DNA of 64,000 nt, taken from the NCBI GenBank assembly GCA_963693285.1, contig OY848918.1, forward strand, positions 3,477,876 to 3,541,875. Direction: 5' to 3'. Of this stretch, positions 23,290-32,299 are shown in pieces. Numbering within the stretch: position 1 is the stretch's first letter; the number at the start of each line of letters is the position of its first letter. The notes under the pieces were generated by a model that saw only the letters and a list, made by a program, of their open reading frames with translations, made no database searches and was not told the DNA's origin. Position numbers and translations under genes: made by a program. The stretch comes from Xestospongia muta (Eukaryota; Porifera; Demospongiae; Haplosclerida; Petrosiidae).

Positions 23290-24165
23290 CAACATTTCTA
23301 TCAACAGTATTAAGAAGAAAACTGTAAGTAGTGATGCAACAAAAGCTCTTATTTAAGGTTTTACAAGGAAAATACATACTGTCCATTACTTCAGTTTTTC
23401 TGGAGTTTTTAAAAGACAAAGGGATTGACTATCTGTTTGAGAAGTGGTACAAAAAGGTAGATAGATATACATGTACCTCACTTGCACAGATAAAAAAAGT
23501 TTTCAGAATTTGACATCTGGGTTGTACCTGTCAACAGAAATGCTCATTGGATAATGATGGTATTATTCTGTAGACCTTACTTCAAATGAATATGTACACT
23601 AAACAGGTCATTGACTTTAAGATAAGAATGATACATCACGCAGACTTCTATCTTTGTCCTACCAATGTAACATGGATTGAAAAAGTAGTAAGCTGGGGCA
23701 AAAGCAATACCACATTTATTATGCTTTCATCGATATCTTATCTTATTTGATGAATAAGAAGTTAATAGAATAAAGATATATTCTGGAAACAGGAAATAAT
23801 TTTGACTGGACAAAATGGGACAGAAAGTTTCATCCTGTAAGTAGTAATACAATAAATGACAATTAATGTTTGAAGGAAACGTTTCTAATAATAGCATGTA
23901 CCATCTTAACAAAATTCATTAAATTGTGGGACATTTGTAATAAGGTAATGTTGTAGTGTTATTATGACATGTGTTGTTTCCTTTTCAATACAAAATATAG
24001 AAAGTTCTATGTATTATTTATATAACCAATGCAGACTTCATCCAGGTAATGAGCTTTGAAAATCATTAAAATTATGTTCATGTACTTCTTGTACAGAATG
24101 ATGTGCCAAGATTTAGATATGAGATCATGTATGAAATTCTTAATCAACATCTAATGTAAGATACT
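23290..24165 (+). pseudogene. Unidentified multi-exon remnant
   Basis: Exon-like pieces with plausible borders: about 23350-23455 (VFLEFLKDKGIDYLFEKWYKKV), 23609-23690 (DFKIRMIHHADFYLCPTNV, then TWIEKVVSWGK), 24000-24045 (VLCIIYITNADFIQ before GTAATG) and 24098-24157 (NDVPRFRYEIMYEILNQ). The first is a second copy of the segment at 18190. The frame does not run cleanly between pieces. I do not recognise the protein. Confidence 0.35.
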
Positions 24166-24559
24166 AACAATGAATAATGCATTGTACATTGTATTAAGGT
24201 CTTGCCTGTACAATTAAAGTTAATCCAACTAATGGGAGCACTAGCAATTGTGGCCTACAGCCCTCAAAATATAAGTTTCAATTAATGGGCACTTTACTTT
24301 GTCATATGACAACACAATAAACAACTATCAAAGTCACATCACTAGATTGTAATCTAACTAGAGGAAATAGTAGTGATGGTAGTCTACAGTCTTCAAACTG
24401 TGACTTTCAATTAATGAACAACTTAATTTGACATACAATATCAACCAATGTAACAACCATCAAATTGACATCACCAAATGGAGCAATACAAAAGACACAA
24501 GTGCAAAAGGTAAAACTGGTAGAACAACGCTAAGAAGACTAGTGCTCACTTACATATAG

Positions 24560-24775
24560 ATAGATGACCAATACCAATGTTGTGATTGTGGAAAGATATA
24601 CCAAAGCAGAAGTTCCCTTTTCAAACATAAGAAGCAGCTCTTCATTATGAAAGTTCAGGAATTCTCCATTGTCAAGTGCCTAATTGTCACTTTACAATAC
24701 AGATACTGATAAAGGTACATGAACATTTAACCAGTATACACAAAATAGAGATGAAATTGAAATTGAAAACAATGA
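24560..24775 (+). pseudogene. C2H2-like zinc finger remnant
   Basis: The first frame reads YQCCDCGKIYQSRSSLFKHKK. After a small shift the next frame reads HCQVPNCHFTIQILIKVHEH, then LTSIHK. Both have C-x2-5-C...H-x3-5-H spacing typical of C2H2 fingers. The frame break and lack of other fingers indicate a decayed fragment. Its source gene is not identifiable here. Confidence 0.45.
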
Positions 24776-24792
24776 CATTTGCAAGTGTAATG

Positions 24793-25010
24793 ATAAACAT
24801 CCCACATGCACTTCTGTTGCAGAGTTTGTCATTTATATTAACACTTAACATAGAAAATGTGGCAAAGAGATACAGACTCGTTCCAATAAACATGTGCATA
24901 GAATCCTATATGAATTATAACAAGAATATGCATTCTCCTAGTCCAACACCAACACAAGAAGCTTCATCTCCAACCACACCCTTCCTTGTAAATCATGATT
25001 CTCTTTAATT
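24793..25010 (+). pseudogene. KMT2 relic: exons 12 and 13 (bromodomain-like region)
   Basis: Matches KMT2 exon 12 (SVSEFVIYINT, KCGKEI, NKHRILY) and then part of exon 13 (PSPTPAQEA) with the intron and flanking codons deleted. Contains an in-frame TAA. These exons lie upstream of the intron 15 breakpoint, so this piece came from a different copying event. Confidence 0.85.
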
Positions 25011-25014
25011 TAAT

Positions 25015-25740
25015 TATTAAGTTCTTATACAGTGGTATTAGGACAAATTAACATCACTCTGTGTAAGTCAGCTTTTATTGTAGTTAAGGCTTTCACCATA
25101 CAACAGTAACATAAGATGGACACATATACTGATAGAGATACACACATAATAAGTTGTCCAAAGCAATCTTTGGACTTCATAGAAAGCAAAGGAATTTGTT
25201 CTATGATAGATTTGGAATAGACTGATCTTGCACAGTAAAACACTGGAGCTACAAAGATTATATGCATCAATGCTTGTGGCGTGACTGTAGAAATAAATGG
25301 TTAAAGGAAGACAAGTAAACTAACAAGAAGCTTTGGACTTTGATACATAATCAGTCACACCCTTTTTGTAGCACTTACATGCAGCTAAATTTAATTAAAT
25401 ACATTTGTTACCATATTTTGTAAGTTGTTAAATATGTGATTAATTTTAATTTGTTGTTTTCAACACAACAACCAACAATGTCATAAAATAAAGAATGTCT
25501 TAAATTTGTTGCATTCACTTATAAAATGAAATTAAAATATTATACACAAGAACTGCTAATGTACTGTACAATGAATTTCATTTTTCTACGTACAATTAGA
25601 AGACTAACAATGGAAAACTTATCTAAACAGATATTAAATAACACAACTGTTATTACAACTATCGTAAGATCGCATGATCCAAAATTTAAAATATCTGGAC
25701 TGTTTGTACTAGTATACATAGACAGTTTGTCTCTCCTATT
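25015..25740. other. TRIM copy 3 upstream region
   Basis: No gene. Sequence 25050-25320 is a diverged version of the spacer before copies 2 and 6 (CAGTAAAACACTGGAG). From about 25600 it becomes the TRIM leader block (GTAAGATCGCATGATCC, TTTGTACTAGTATACATAG) leading to the ATG. Confidence 0.65.
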
Positions 25741-27984
25741 ATGGCCGTACCTAGTACATCTTCCTCTACAGCTCTCAAGAAACTAGAGGAACAGCTCACC
25801 TGTGCTATATGTCTTGAACTCTATACTAACCCTAAGACCTTACCATGTCTCCATTCATTCTGTCAAAAATGTCTGGAGGGTCTACCGCTGGATCCTCAAG
25901 GAGATAACTACTTCATCTCTTGTCCCACTTGTCATCATCATACCCAGTTTCTTAAGCCAACAGGAGCAGCTGACTTTCCTGCAGCTTTCCAAATTAACAA
26001 CCTCAAAGAGGTCTACAATTTAATGATAAAAGTGTCAGGACAAAAACAGGTAACGTGTGATAACTGTACTACAACTAATGCTAAAGGTTACTGTAAAGAA
26101 TGTGCCAAGTTTCTCTGTCAAGATTGTATTGATGTTCATAAGAAGTGGGCTCCCATTGCTGATCATAAGATAACAAGTCTTGATGAGGTAGCAACCTCTG
26201 CGTCTAAAATACTTCCAAAGAAGCAGGAGATAAAGTGTTCCACTCATAATGAACCTTTGAAAATATTGTGTGGAACATGTGAAGAACTCATTTGTCACGA
26301 CTGTACTGTACGTATTCATAGAGATCATGATTATGACTTAATCTCTAACTGCTATCCTAAACATTGTCAAAAATTAGAAAAAAAACTGAAGTCAGTTAAT
26401 GACAAGGTCACTGCTGTTACTGATGTCCTAGCTGCTTACAAAGAAAGAGACAATGAGATCAAAGAGCAACAAGAAGTTGTCAAAGAGAATATGCATGTCG
26501 AGGTAGAAGAAATGATTGATATCCTTCATGAAACTGAGCGACAGTTGACTAGAGAGGTGGACACACTCACTAGTAGTAAACTACAGGTGTTATCAGAGCA
26601 AAATAAGTCAGCTGAAATGAGATTAAGTCAACTGAAGGATTGCCAAAAATTTGTGAAACAGAGTCTTGAGATAGGCAGTCCTCAAGAAGTGGTAAGATCT
26701 ACAAAACAAATGATGGAGCATATGAGTCGTGTGATTCAACAGGTTAACATTGAAGAGTTTAATCTTAGAGAGAAAGCTGATCTCCACTTTAAGAAAGACA
26801 GCAACATTGTTGATACACTACATCATATTGGAGATATTATATGCCTCTCACCTACTGTTTTACAACAGTGTAAAATCAAGAAGATTGATAATAAGCAAAA
26901 CACCATGAACAATAAAGCAATTTCATTTCCATTGTCTATCCAATTTTCTAATTTTAGTCTTCTTACTGTTCCTCCTTCATCACACAGTTGTAGTGTAGTA
27001 CCAGTTGGTACAGCTACACCCATCACAGATACAGTCACTACCACCACTCATCCTGGAGTGTATACAATACATTGTAGTCCTGTAACTCATGGTCATCATG
27101 AAGTTAATGTCAAAGTTAATGATGACCAAGTTCCTCGTACCTCACTAACGATCCCTTTTAATCCTTACCTTGATAACATCACTCCAGTACGTATTATGCC
27201 TGAACTTAACAGACCCTGGGGAGTTGATGCAACCGATGATGGACATATTATAGTGAGTGAGAATGATGGTCACTATGTCACAATATTAGATAGAGATGGT
27301 AAGAAAGTGAAGTCATTTGGTCAGAGAAGTGGAAGAAAAAGAAATGTCAAGTTCTCTCATCCTCGTGGTGTAGCCATTACTCCAGACAACTTTATTCTTG
27401 TTGCTGATAGTCATAAGATCCAGAAGATATCTATGGATGGTAAATGTGTTAAATCAGTTGGTAAAGAAGGTAGTGGACCACTGGAATTCAATTGCCCTTA
27501 TGGTGTCACCATTTCTCCATTAACTGGACAAATTTATATTGCAGATTGTGATAACCATCGTATACAAGTTTTAAATCCTGATCTAACTCTCTCCCACACA
27601 TTTGGTACCAAAGGATCAGCCGAGGGACAGTTTAAAAATCCAAGAGACATTGCTATTGACAGACAAGGGTTAGTGTATGTGACTGATATAAATAATCATC
27701 GTCTCCAGATATTCACATCTGAGGGTCAGTTTTTATCTCAATTTGGTACTGAACAGCTTAGTAAACCAGTAGGGATTATAATAGATGATAACAATCTAAT
27801 GTATATTACAGAGGATCGTAATCATTGTATCTCTATCTTCACTACTGATGGTCAGTTTGTACGTTCTTTTGGAGAACGAGGTAGTGGTGTGGGTCAGTTT
27901 ATTATTCCATGTGGAATAGCACTTGACAGAGAAGGATATTTGTATGTTTGTGATTATTGTAATAACAGACTAGTAGTGTATTGA
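25741..27984 (+). CDS. TRIM-NHL protein, copy 3
   Basis: Single exon, 747 residues, with RING, two B-boxes, coiled coil, filamin-type domain and six NHL blades. Start at the conserved MAVPS Met. The coiled coil is the most altered of clade A (AAYKERDNEIKEQQEVVKEN), and the first blade has SENDGHYVTILDRD where copy 1 has SECSHHCVTVLDRD. It shares the shortened blade 4 loop FGTEQLSKP with copy 2, so these two are close relatives despite divergence elsewhere. Role as for other TRIM-NHL ligases; changes are concentrated in likely partner-contact regions. Confidence 0.93.
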   Translation: MAVPSTSSSTALKKLEEQLTCAICLELYTNPKTLPCLHSFCQKCLEGLPLDPQGDNYFISCPTCHHHTQFLKPTGAADFPAAFQINNLKEVYNLMIKVSGQKQVTCDNCTTTNAKGYCKECAKFLCQDCIDVHKKWAPIADHKITSLDEVATSASKILPKKQEIKCSTHNEPLKILCGTCEELICHDCTVRIHRDHDYDLISNCYPKHCQKLEKKLKSVNDKVTAVTDVLAAYKERDNEIKEQQEVVKENMHVEVEEMIDILHETERQLTREVDTLTSSKLQVLSEQNKSAEMRLSQLKDCQKFVKQSLEIGSPQEVVRSTKQMMEHMSRVIQQVNIEEFNLREKADLHFKKDSNIVDTLHHIGDIICLSPTVLQQCKIKKIDNKQNTMNNKAISFPLSIQFSNFSLLTVPPSSHSCSVVPVGTATPITDTVTTTTHPGVYTIHCSPVTHGHHEVNVKVNDDQVPRTSLTIPFNPYLDNITPVRIMPELNRPWGVDATDDGHIIVSENDGHYVTILDRDGKKVKSFGQRSGRKRNVKFSHPRGVAITPDNFILVADSHKIQKISMDGKCVKSVGKEGSGPLEFNCPYGVTISPLTGQIYIADCDNHRIQVLNPDLTLSHTFGTKGSAEGQFKNPRDIAIDRQGLVYVTDINNHRLQIFTSEGQFLSQFGTEQLSKPVGIIIDDNNLMYITEDRNHCISIFTTDGQFVRSFGERGSGVGQFIIPCGIALDREGYLYVCDYCNNRLVVY

Positions 27985-28104
27985 GATAATAATACAGTGT
28001 GATAGTTTGTATGTACTTTATGAAAAAAAAATTATTTTTTTGATGTTAAGATATTTAACACATTTGATCACATAATCACACAATGTATATATGATGACAC
28101 TGTA

Positions 28105-28900
28105 ACAGTCTTAATATTAAATGACCTTATAAGAGAGAGGATGTCCTTTAATTAATTTAATAAATTTGTACCCATTAGCTTATAGAGATGAGATGTTCTA
28201 CTATATATTATAACTTGTTCGTTCTCTCTAGAGATGTGATGGTTGTCATCTCCTTGGAGCTACTGTTGGTTGTTGTCACAGCAGTTATTCCTCTAACTTC
28301 CATTACATGTGTGCTCATCGTAAGATCTGTATCTTTCTTAATAACAAGTAGGTTCACTGTCACTAACACTCCTCACTGGAGGATGAGGAGGAGAGAGTGT
28401 AAGAGAAGGAGATGTGTGTACTGTTGATCAATGTGTCCCCATACACACTGACCACAAGAGACCAGGAAAGAAATTACTTAAAACTCTATCAGATACAATG
28501 TTGTTTACTTCATATCTAGGTTCTTTTTGTGTTGAAGCTGTAGGGAAGTTAACATCACTCTCATATATTGAAGATCCAGAGTTACTTATTACTGACCAAT
28601 ATGTATCTTGTTACTTCTGGAACACTCTACAACCTACTCAAAGAACATGTGATAGATTAATGATAACAACCAAACAATTTGATGATGAGCTCCTCCCACT
28701 AGGTCCATCTACTGAACGTAGTCCTGCTTCTTCACTGGAACATATGGACTGGCCATGTGTGAGTGCAGAAGTGGGTGAAGATAAAAGGTGTGGTCTGCAG
28801 TCTTAATTGTATCCAATAACTGAAGTCTTATTAATATCATCTTTATTATAAATTGCACGTAATTTGTTATGGATGATTGAAATGGATGGATGAACTAACC
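28105..28900 (+). pseudogene. KMT2 relic: intron 15, exon 16 and a long FYRN exon 17
   Basis: After the usual junction near 28112, exon 16 (28231-28480) has frame-breaking changes. Exon 17 (28520-28805) stays open as GSFCVEAVGKLTSL through CYFWNTLQPTQRTC to CGLQS, then meets TAA. It is the best preserved FYRN copy outside KMT2. It then jumps to KMT2 3' flank at about 28895. Confidence 0.9.
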
Positions 28901-29320
28901 ACAGCCATCAACTTTAGCTCCACCCTAAACACTGTGTTATTATTTATGATATTACTTTTTTTTATTTTTTCAACTGTTGCTAAGTTTAAAAAATAAGTTC
29001 ATATAATATACTGACCATTCCATATAATTATTGTATTACTACAAGAGACTTGTCAGTCAACATTATTAAGAGGGAGAAACAAAATAATGAAGATACTACA
29101 ACTAATAAATCATAAGTTATTATTAGTTATAATTACAGGAGATAAAAGACTTTACTAAGAAGTTCTATTCCTCTATAAATAATTGCATTTCACAGTAAGT
29201 TAATCCTGTGTCATGCTATTTTGTCTAATCCCGTTTCTTCTAATAAAGTGTACTATTGTTCCATTTCGTCTAAAAGTGTAAAACGCCTATAATAATTGCA
29301 TAGCATAATTGTATAACTTA
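28901..29320. other. KMT2 3'-flank-derived spacer
   Basis: No gene. Equivalent to 12385-12840 and 18661-18984, including the damaged ghost exon near 29140 and the CATTTTGTCTAA-like motif. It leads to the insertion site of the MITE at 29323. Confidence 0.7.
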
Positions 29321-29322
29321 TA

Positions 29323-29564
29323 CACTGTAAAAAATGATGGTTGATTTAACGATTATTTGGTTATACAGGTTGCAATTGCAAATTGATTTTTGTTGAAAAG
29401 TATTAATAATACTGTTTTCATTATTAATGTACTACTGTTTATATAGTTACATAACCATCAATCTCATAGTAGATCAGTAATCAAAATAGTGTTATGTTTA
29501 CATTTTACATATGCAACCTGTATAACCATGTATTAGTTAATACAACCAATTAATTTTTACAGTG
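29323..29564. mobile_element. MITE, second family, with TA target duplication
   Basis: A 242-bp element with termini CACTGTAAAAAATGATGGTT and CAACCAATTAATTTTTACAGTG, imperfect inverted repeats of about 28 bp, flanked by TA (29321-29322, 29565-29566). The paralogous spacers at about 18980 and 37558 read AACTTATAGCTCAG with a single TA, which are empty sites. Insertion therefore followed duplication of the spacer. Confidence 0.92.
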
Positions 29565-29667
29565 TAGCTCAGAGTTTTTGATCATAACTTTCTAAAAGGT
29601 GTAGTACACTCTGGAATGTTTATACTCAAGAGTGTCCTTGCACTTATAATAATGCTGAAGGATGACA

Positions 29668-29796
29668 TTTTTTTGTTTCAGTTTGGTACTATGGGATCTG
29701 GTCCTGGACAACTTAGTTATCCATTAGGAATTGTAATAGATGATAATAGTCTAATGTACATTGCAGAGTTAGATAATCATTGTATCTCTATCTTGT
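29668..29796 (+). pseudogene. TRIM-NHL tail relic
   Basis: Encodes QFGTMGSGPGQLSYPLG and the start of blade 5, then is fused after TCTATCTT directly to KMT2 exon 16 (GTCACACCAGCTGTTCC). It is a shortened version of the relics at 19086 and 37661. Confidence 0.88.
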
Positions 29797-30016
29797 CACA
29801 CCAGCTGTTCCTCTAACTTCCATTATACATATGCTTGTCATAAGAATTGTATTCTTCTCGATAACAGAGTTTACTGTCATCAAGATTCCTCATTGGGAGA
29901 TGAGGAGAAGAAGGAGATGTGCCTAGATCGATGTGTCCTCGAAAACACTGACCACGAGAGACCAGGAAGGAAAGTATTTAAAACTATATCTCCTAATACT
30001 CTCAGAATTAATATAG
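29797..30016 (+). pseudogene. KMT2 relic: exon 16
   Basis: 3' two thirds of exon 16, with donor GTGAGT retained at 30017. Small deletions (GAGGAGAAGAAGGAG) and frame breaks are present. It leads into the same upstream spacer as copies 2 and 6. Confidence 0.86.
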
Positions 30017-30530
30017 GTGAGTGAGTAAATAGATTGATATGTGTATGGATAAATGTATGTAGATACAAAGGTGAGAAGTTGTCCTATAATTGTTTTGGAA
30101 GACACTGATTTCACAGTAAAATGCTGGAGGTATAAAGATTAGAGAATTGAGAACAATGTCTGTGGGATGACCATAGAATGTTAGAAATTAATGTATAAAG
30201 ACAGAGAAGTAAGGTAGTAAGGAAGTTTTAAGCTATAAAACATTGCCTCCATACAACAGTTACATAACAGTTCAACAGGTACTAAGAAGTCTCAAATTAG
30301 AGTAAGGACTTATGCTACCTTTTGAGACTCAATGGTAGTAAAAGTCTTTACTCCAAATTATCATAGGATTTGTTATTTATAACAAAAGTTACTATGAAAT
30401 TACAATAACACAACTGTTAATATATATTATAAGATCACCTCAAGATAACAGGGGTGTTGTGTAAGTATACAGCTTGCTCTTATATTCTTTCCTCTTATGG
30501 CAGTACCTAGTAGTAGTAAGGACTTATGGT
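30017..30530. pseudogene. TRIM upstream spacer ending in an aborted TRIM start
   Basis: Near-duplicate of 19645-20140. The leader block is present and the ATG at 30498 begins a TRIM start (ATGGCAGTACCTAGTA), but after about 16 bases it breaks into AGTAAGGACTTATGG, which is leader-upstream sequence again. The TRIM body has been deleted and only the launch site remains. Confidence 0.85.
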
Positions 30531-30614
30531 AGTAAAAGTCTTTACTCCAAATTATTATAGGATATTTTGATTATAACAATAGTTATTTTACAGTTATAAT
30601 AAAGTTACTATAAG

Positions 30615-30971
30615 CAGTGGTGTACCTGGGCCCGGGCCTACCTGGGCATCAAACTTCACTGATAATTAATTCATTATTAATTAATTTAAATGTTTTGTAT
30701 TAAGAGAATTAAAACTTATTTAAGAACAACAATGACTGAGAAGAGACTCACAGATATCGCGCTTTTATCTATCGAGAATGAGCTAAGAGATACTATTTCC
30801 TTGGATGATGTACTTACGGAATTCGAAGGAAAAAACAAAAACAGAACAATCATGTTGTCTTAGATCTAAATAAATTTTTGACACGTATAATATTAAAATT
30901 ATAATTATTAATGATAAACTGAACGCGCCCACTTCTGGGTCCTACCATCATTTTTTCCAGGTACGCTCCTT
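30615..30971 (+). mobile_element. hAT-type element remnant with transposase C-terminus
   Basis: A 357-bp element flanked by 8-bp duplications ACTATAAG (30607-30614 and 30972-30979). The ends CAGTGGTGTACCTGG and CCAGGTACGCTCCTT form an imperfect inverted repeat. Internally 30731-30862 reads MTEKRLTDIALLSIENE, then a tail with DVLTEFEGK and a stop, matching the C-terminal dimerisation end of hAT transposases. The paralogous spacer at 38636-38643 has a single ACTATAAG, which is an empty site. Confidence 0.85.
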
Positions 30972-30979
30972 ACTATAAG

Positions 30980-32299
30980 ATCACATGATATACGGGGATT
31001 GAAACGGATCACGTGATCCCATAGAACTGAATGAACCGTGTCCAAAGAAATCAATTAATTTTTATTACTTGACATTGTAAACTAGACACACTTTTACCAG
31101 TATTACATTACTCTATGAAAACATTAATGTGATTTTTATTTATCAACACATTGACTATATAATTTTCTTTATATATGTTCTATTATTAAAAGTAGTTAAT
31201 AACACAGACATTCACTTTTAAATTACTTATTTTACGATGAAAATAGCACTAAAAATACTTTTGTAGCTCTTTCATCTTACAGTATTGTTATTACTAAAAG
31301 ATTTAGTACGAAATATTTAGAATAAATAAGAACACGTTGGTTTAGACTGTTTTTCTTAGTAAAGTCGCCCTATTCTTATGGAAAACACTAAAACAACATA
31401 AGATAGAGGTGCACTTTTGGGACTATAGCCATTGTTTTAAGTTATGTAGACATAAATTATAACTTTTTATCTGAAAATGAAAGATTGCTGTGTTGGTTTA
31501 GCTTGTTATTATTTACTTTGGCAATCTCCTATCACAGTTATGTAAGATACAAAATACTCGTACATATTCAGTACAAAAATTAACTATAGTGCACTAAAAT
31601 AATTATTAATAAATATTTTCCTTCCAAATGGATAAAAAAATTGTTAGACTGTACTATAGAAAGCACAGGCCAATATATTAGATCTTTTATAGGAATTAGT
31701 ACTAGTGACTTGGATAATTTTATATCCCATTAAATATTTGATCAGTAATGTACTGATACACAACAGGATTGTTTGAGCAACTATATAATCAATACTTGAA
31801 TGAAATGAATGAATGAAACTACACCATGCCATGTAGACCTAAAGTACTCTGACATCCTGATATCATGGTATCTTCCCCATATTCTCTTCCTTCTTGTTGT
31901 CATATTCTTACAATTTTTTTTTGTTCAAGAGCAGATGACAGTATTAGGCTGGTTGCAAAAGTCGATACAATCTTCCTGTTTTCAGACCTAGAACACCAAT
32001 TAACAGGAGGTCTGTACTATCTAACACTAATAAATATTTATTATAAACTAACACTTAATTAAAGTAAAAATTCCAAAAATACTACACGCTCGTTTCAGAA
32101 GAAACAGGAGCACTGCAAGCCATAGTTTACTATATTGTTCATGCTTATCAGGTTGAGATGACAAGGAATGTATCGGAAGTGTGTGGGCGTTTCCAATCAA
32201 GGTTACGTAGTCTATACTATTTATGGATATAACATTCTTACCTACCTCAAAAAATCAGGGCTGTTGTGTAAGTATATAGCTTGGTCCATTCTTTTCTCT
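30980..32299. other. Unassigned AT-rich region before TRIM copy 4
   Basis: Starts with a scrap of TRIM leader (ATCACATGATA), then becomes sequence not seen elsewhere in the window (31010-32090), with no convincing coding potential. A possible E-box-like palindrome ATCACGTGAT lies near 31008. From about 32225 a diverged TRIM leader (AAAATCAGGGCTGTTGTG) precedes the copy 4 start. An in-frame ATG at 32168 would add 44 residues that are not conserved. Confidence 0.6.

Noticed and set aside
28414..28806. 130-codon FYRN-containing frame as a separate gene
   Set aside because: It merges intronic sequence with a KMT2 exon 17 relic, lacks FYRC and SET partners, and sits at the standard relic position.
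32168..32299. Upstream in-frame ATG extending TRIM copy 4 by 44 residues
   Set aside because: The added residues are not conserved in other copies and fall in the leader block; the MAVPS Met is shared by the whole clade.
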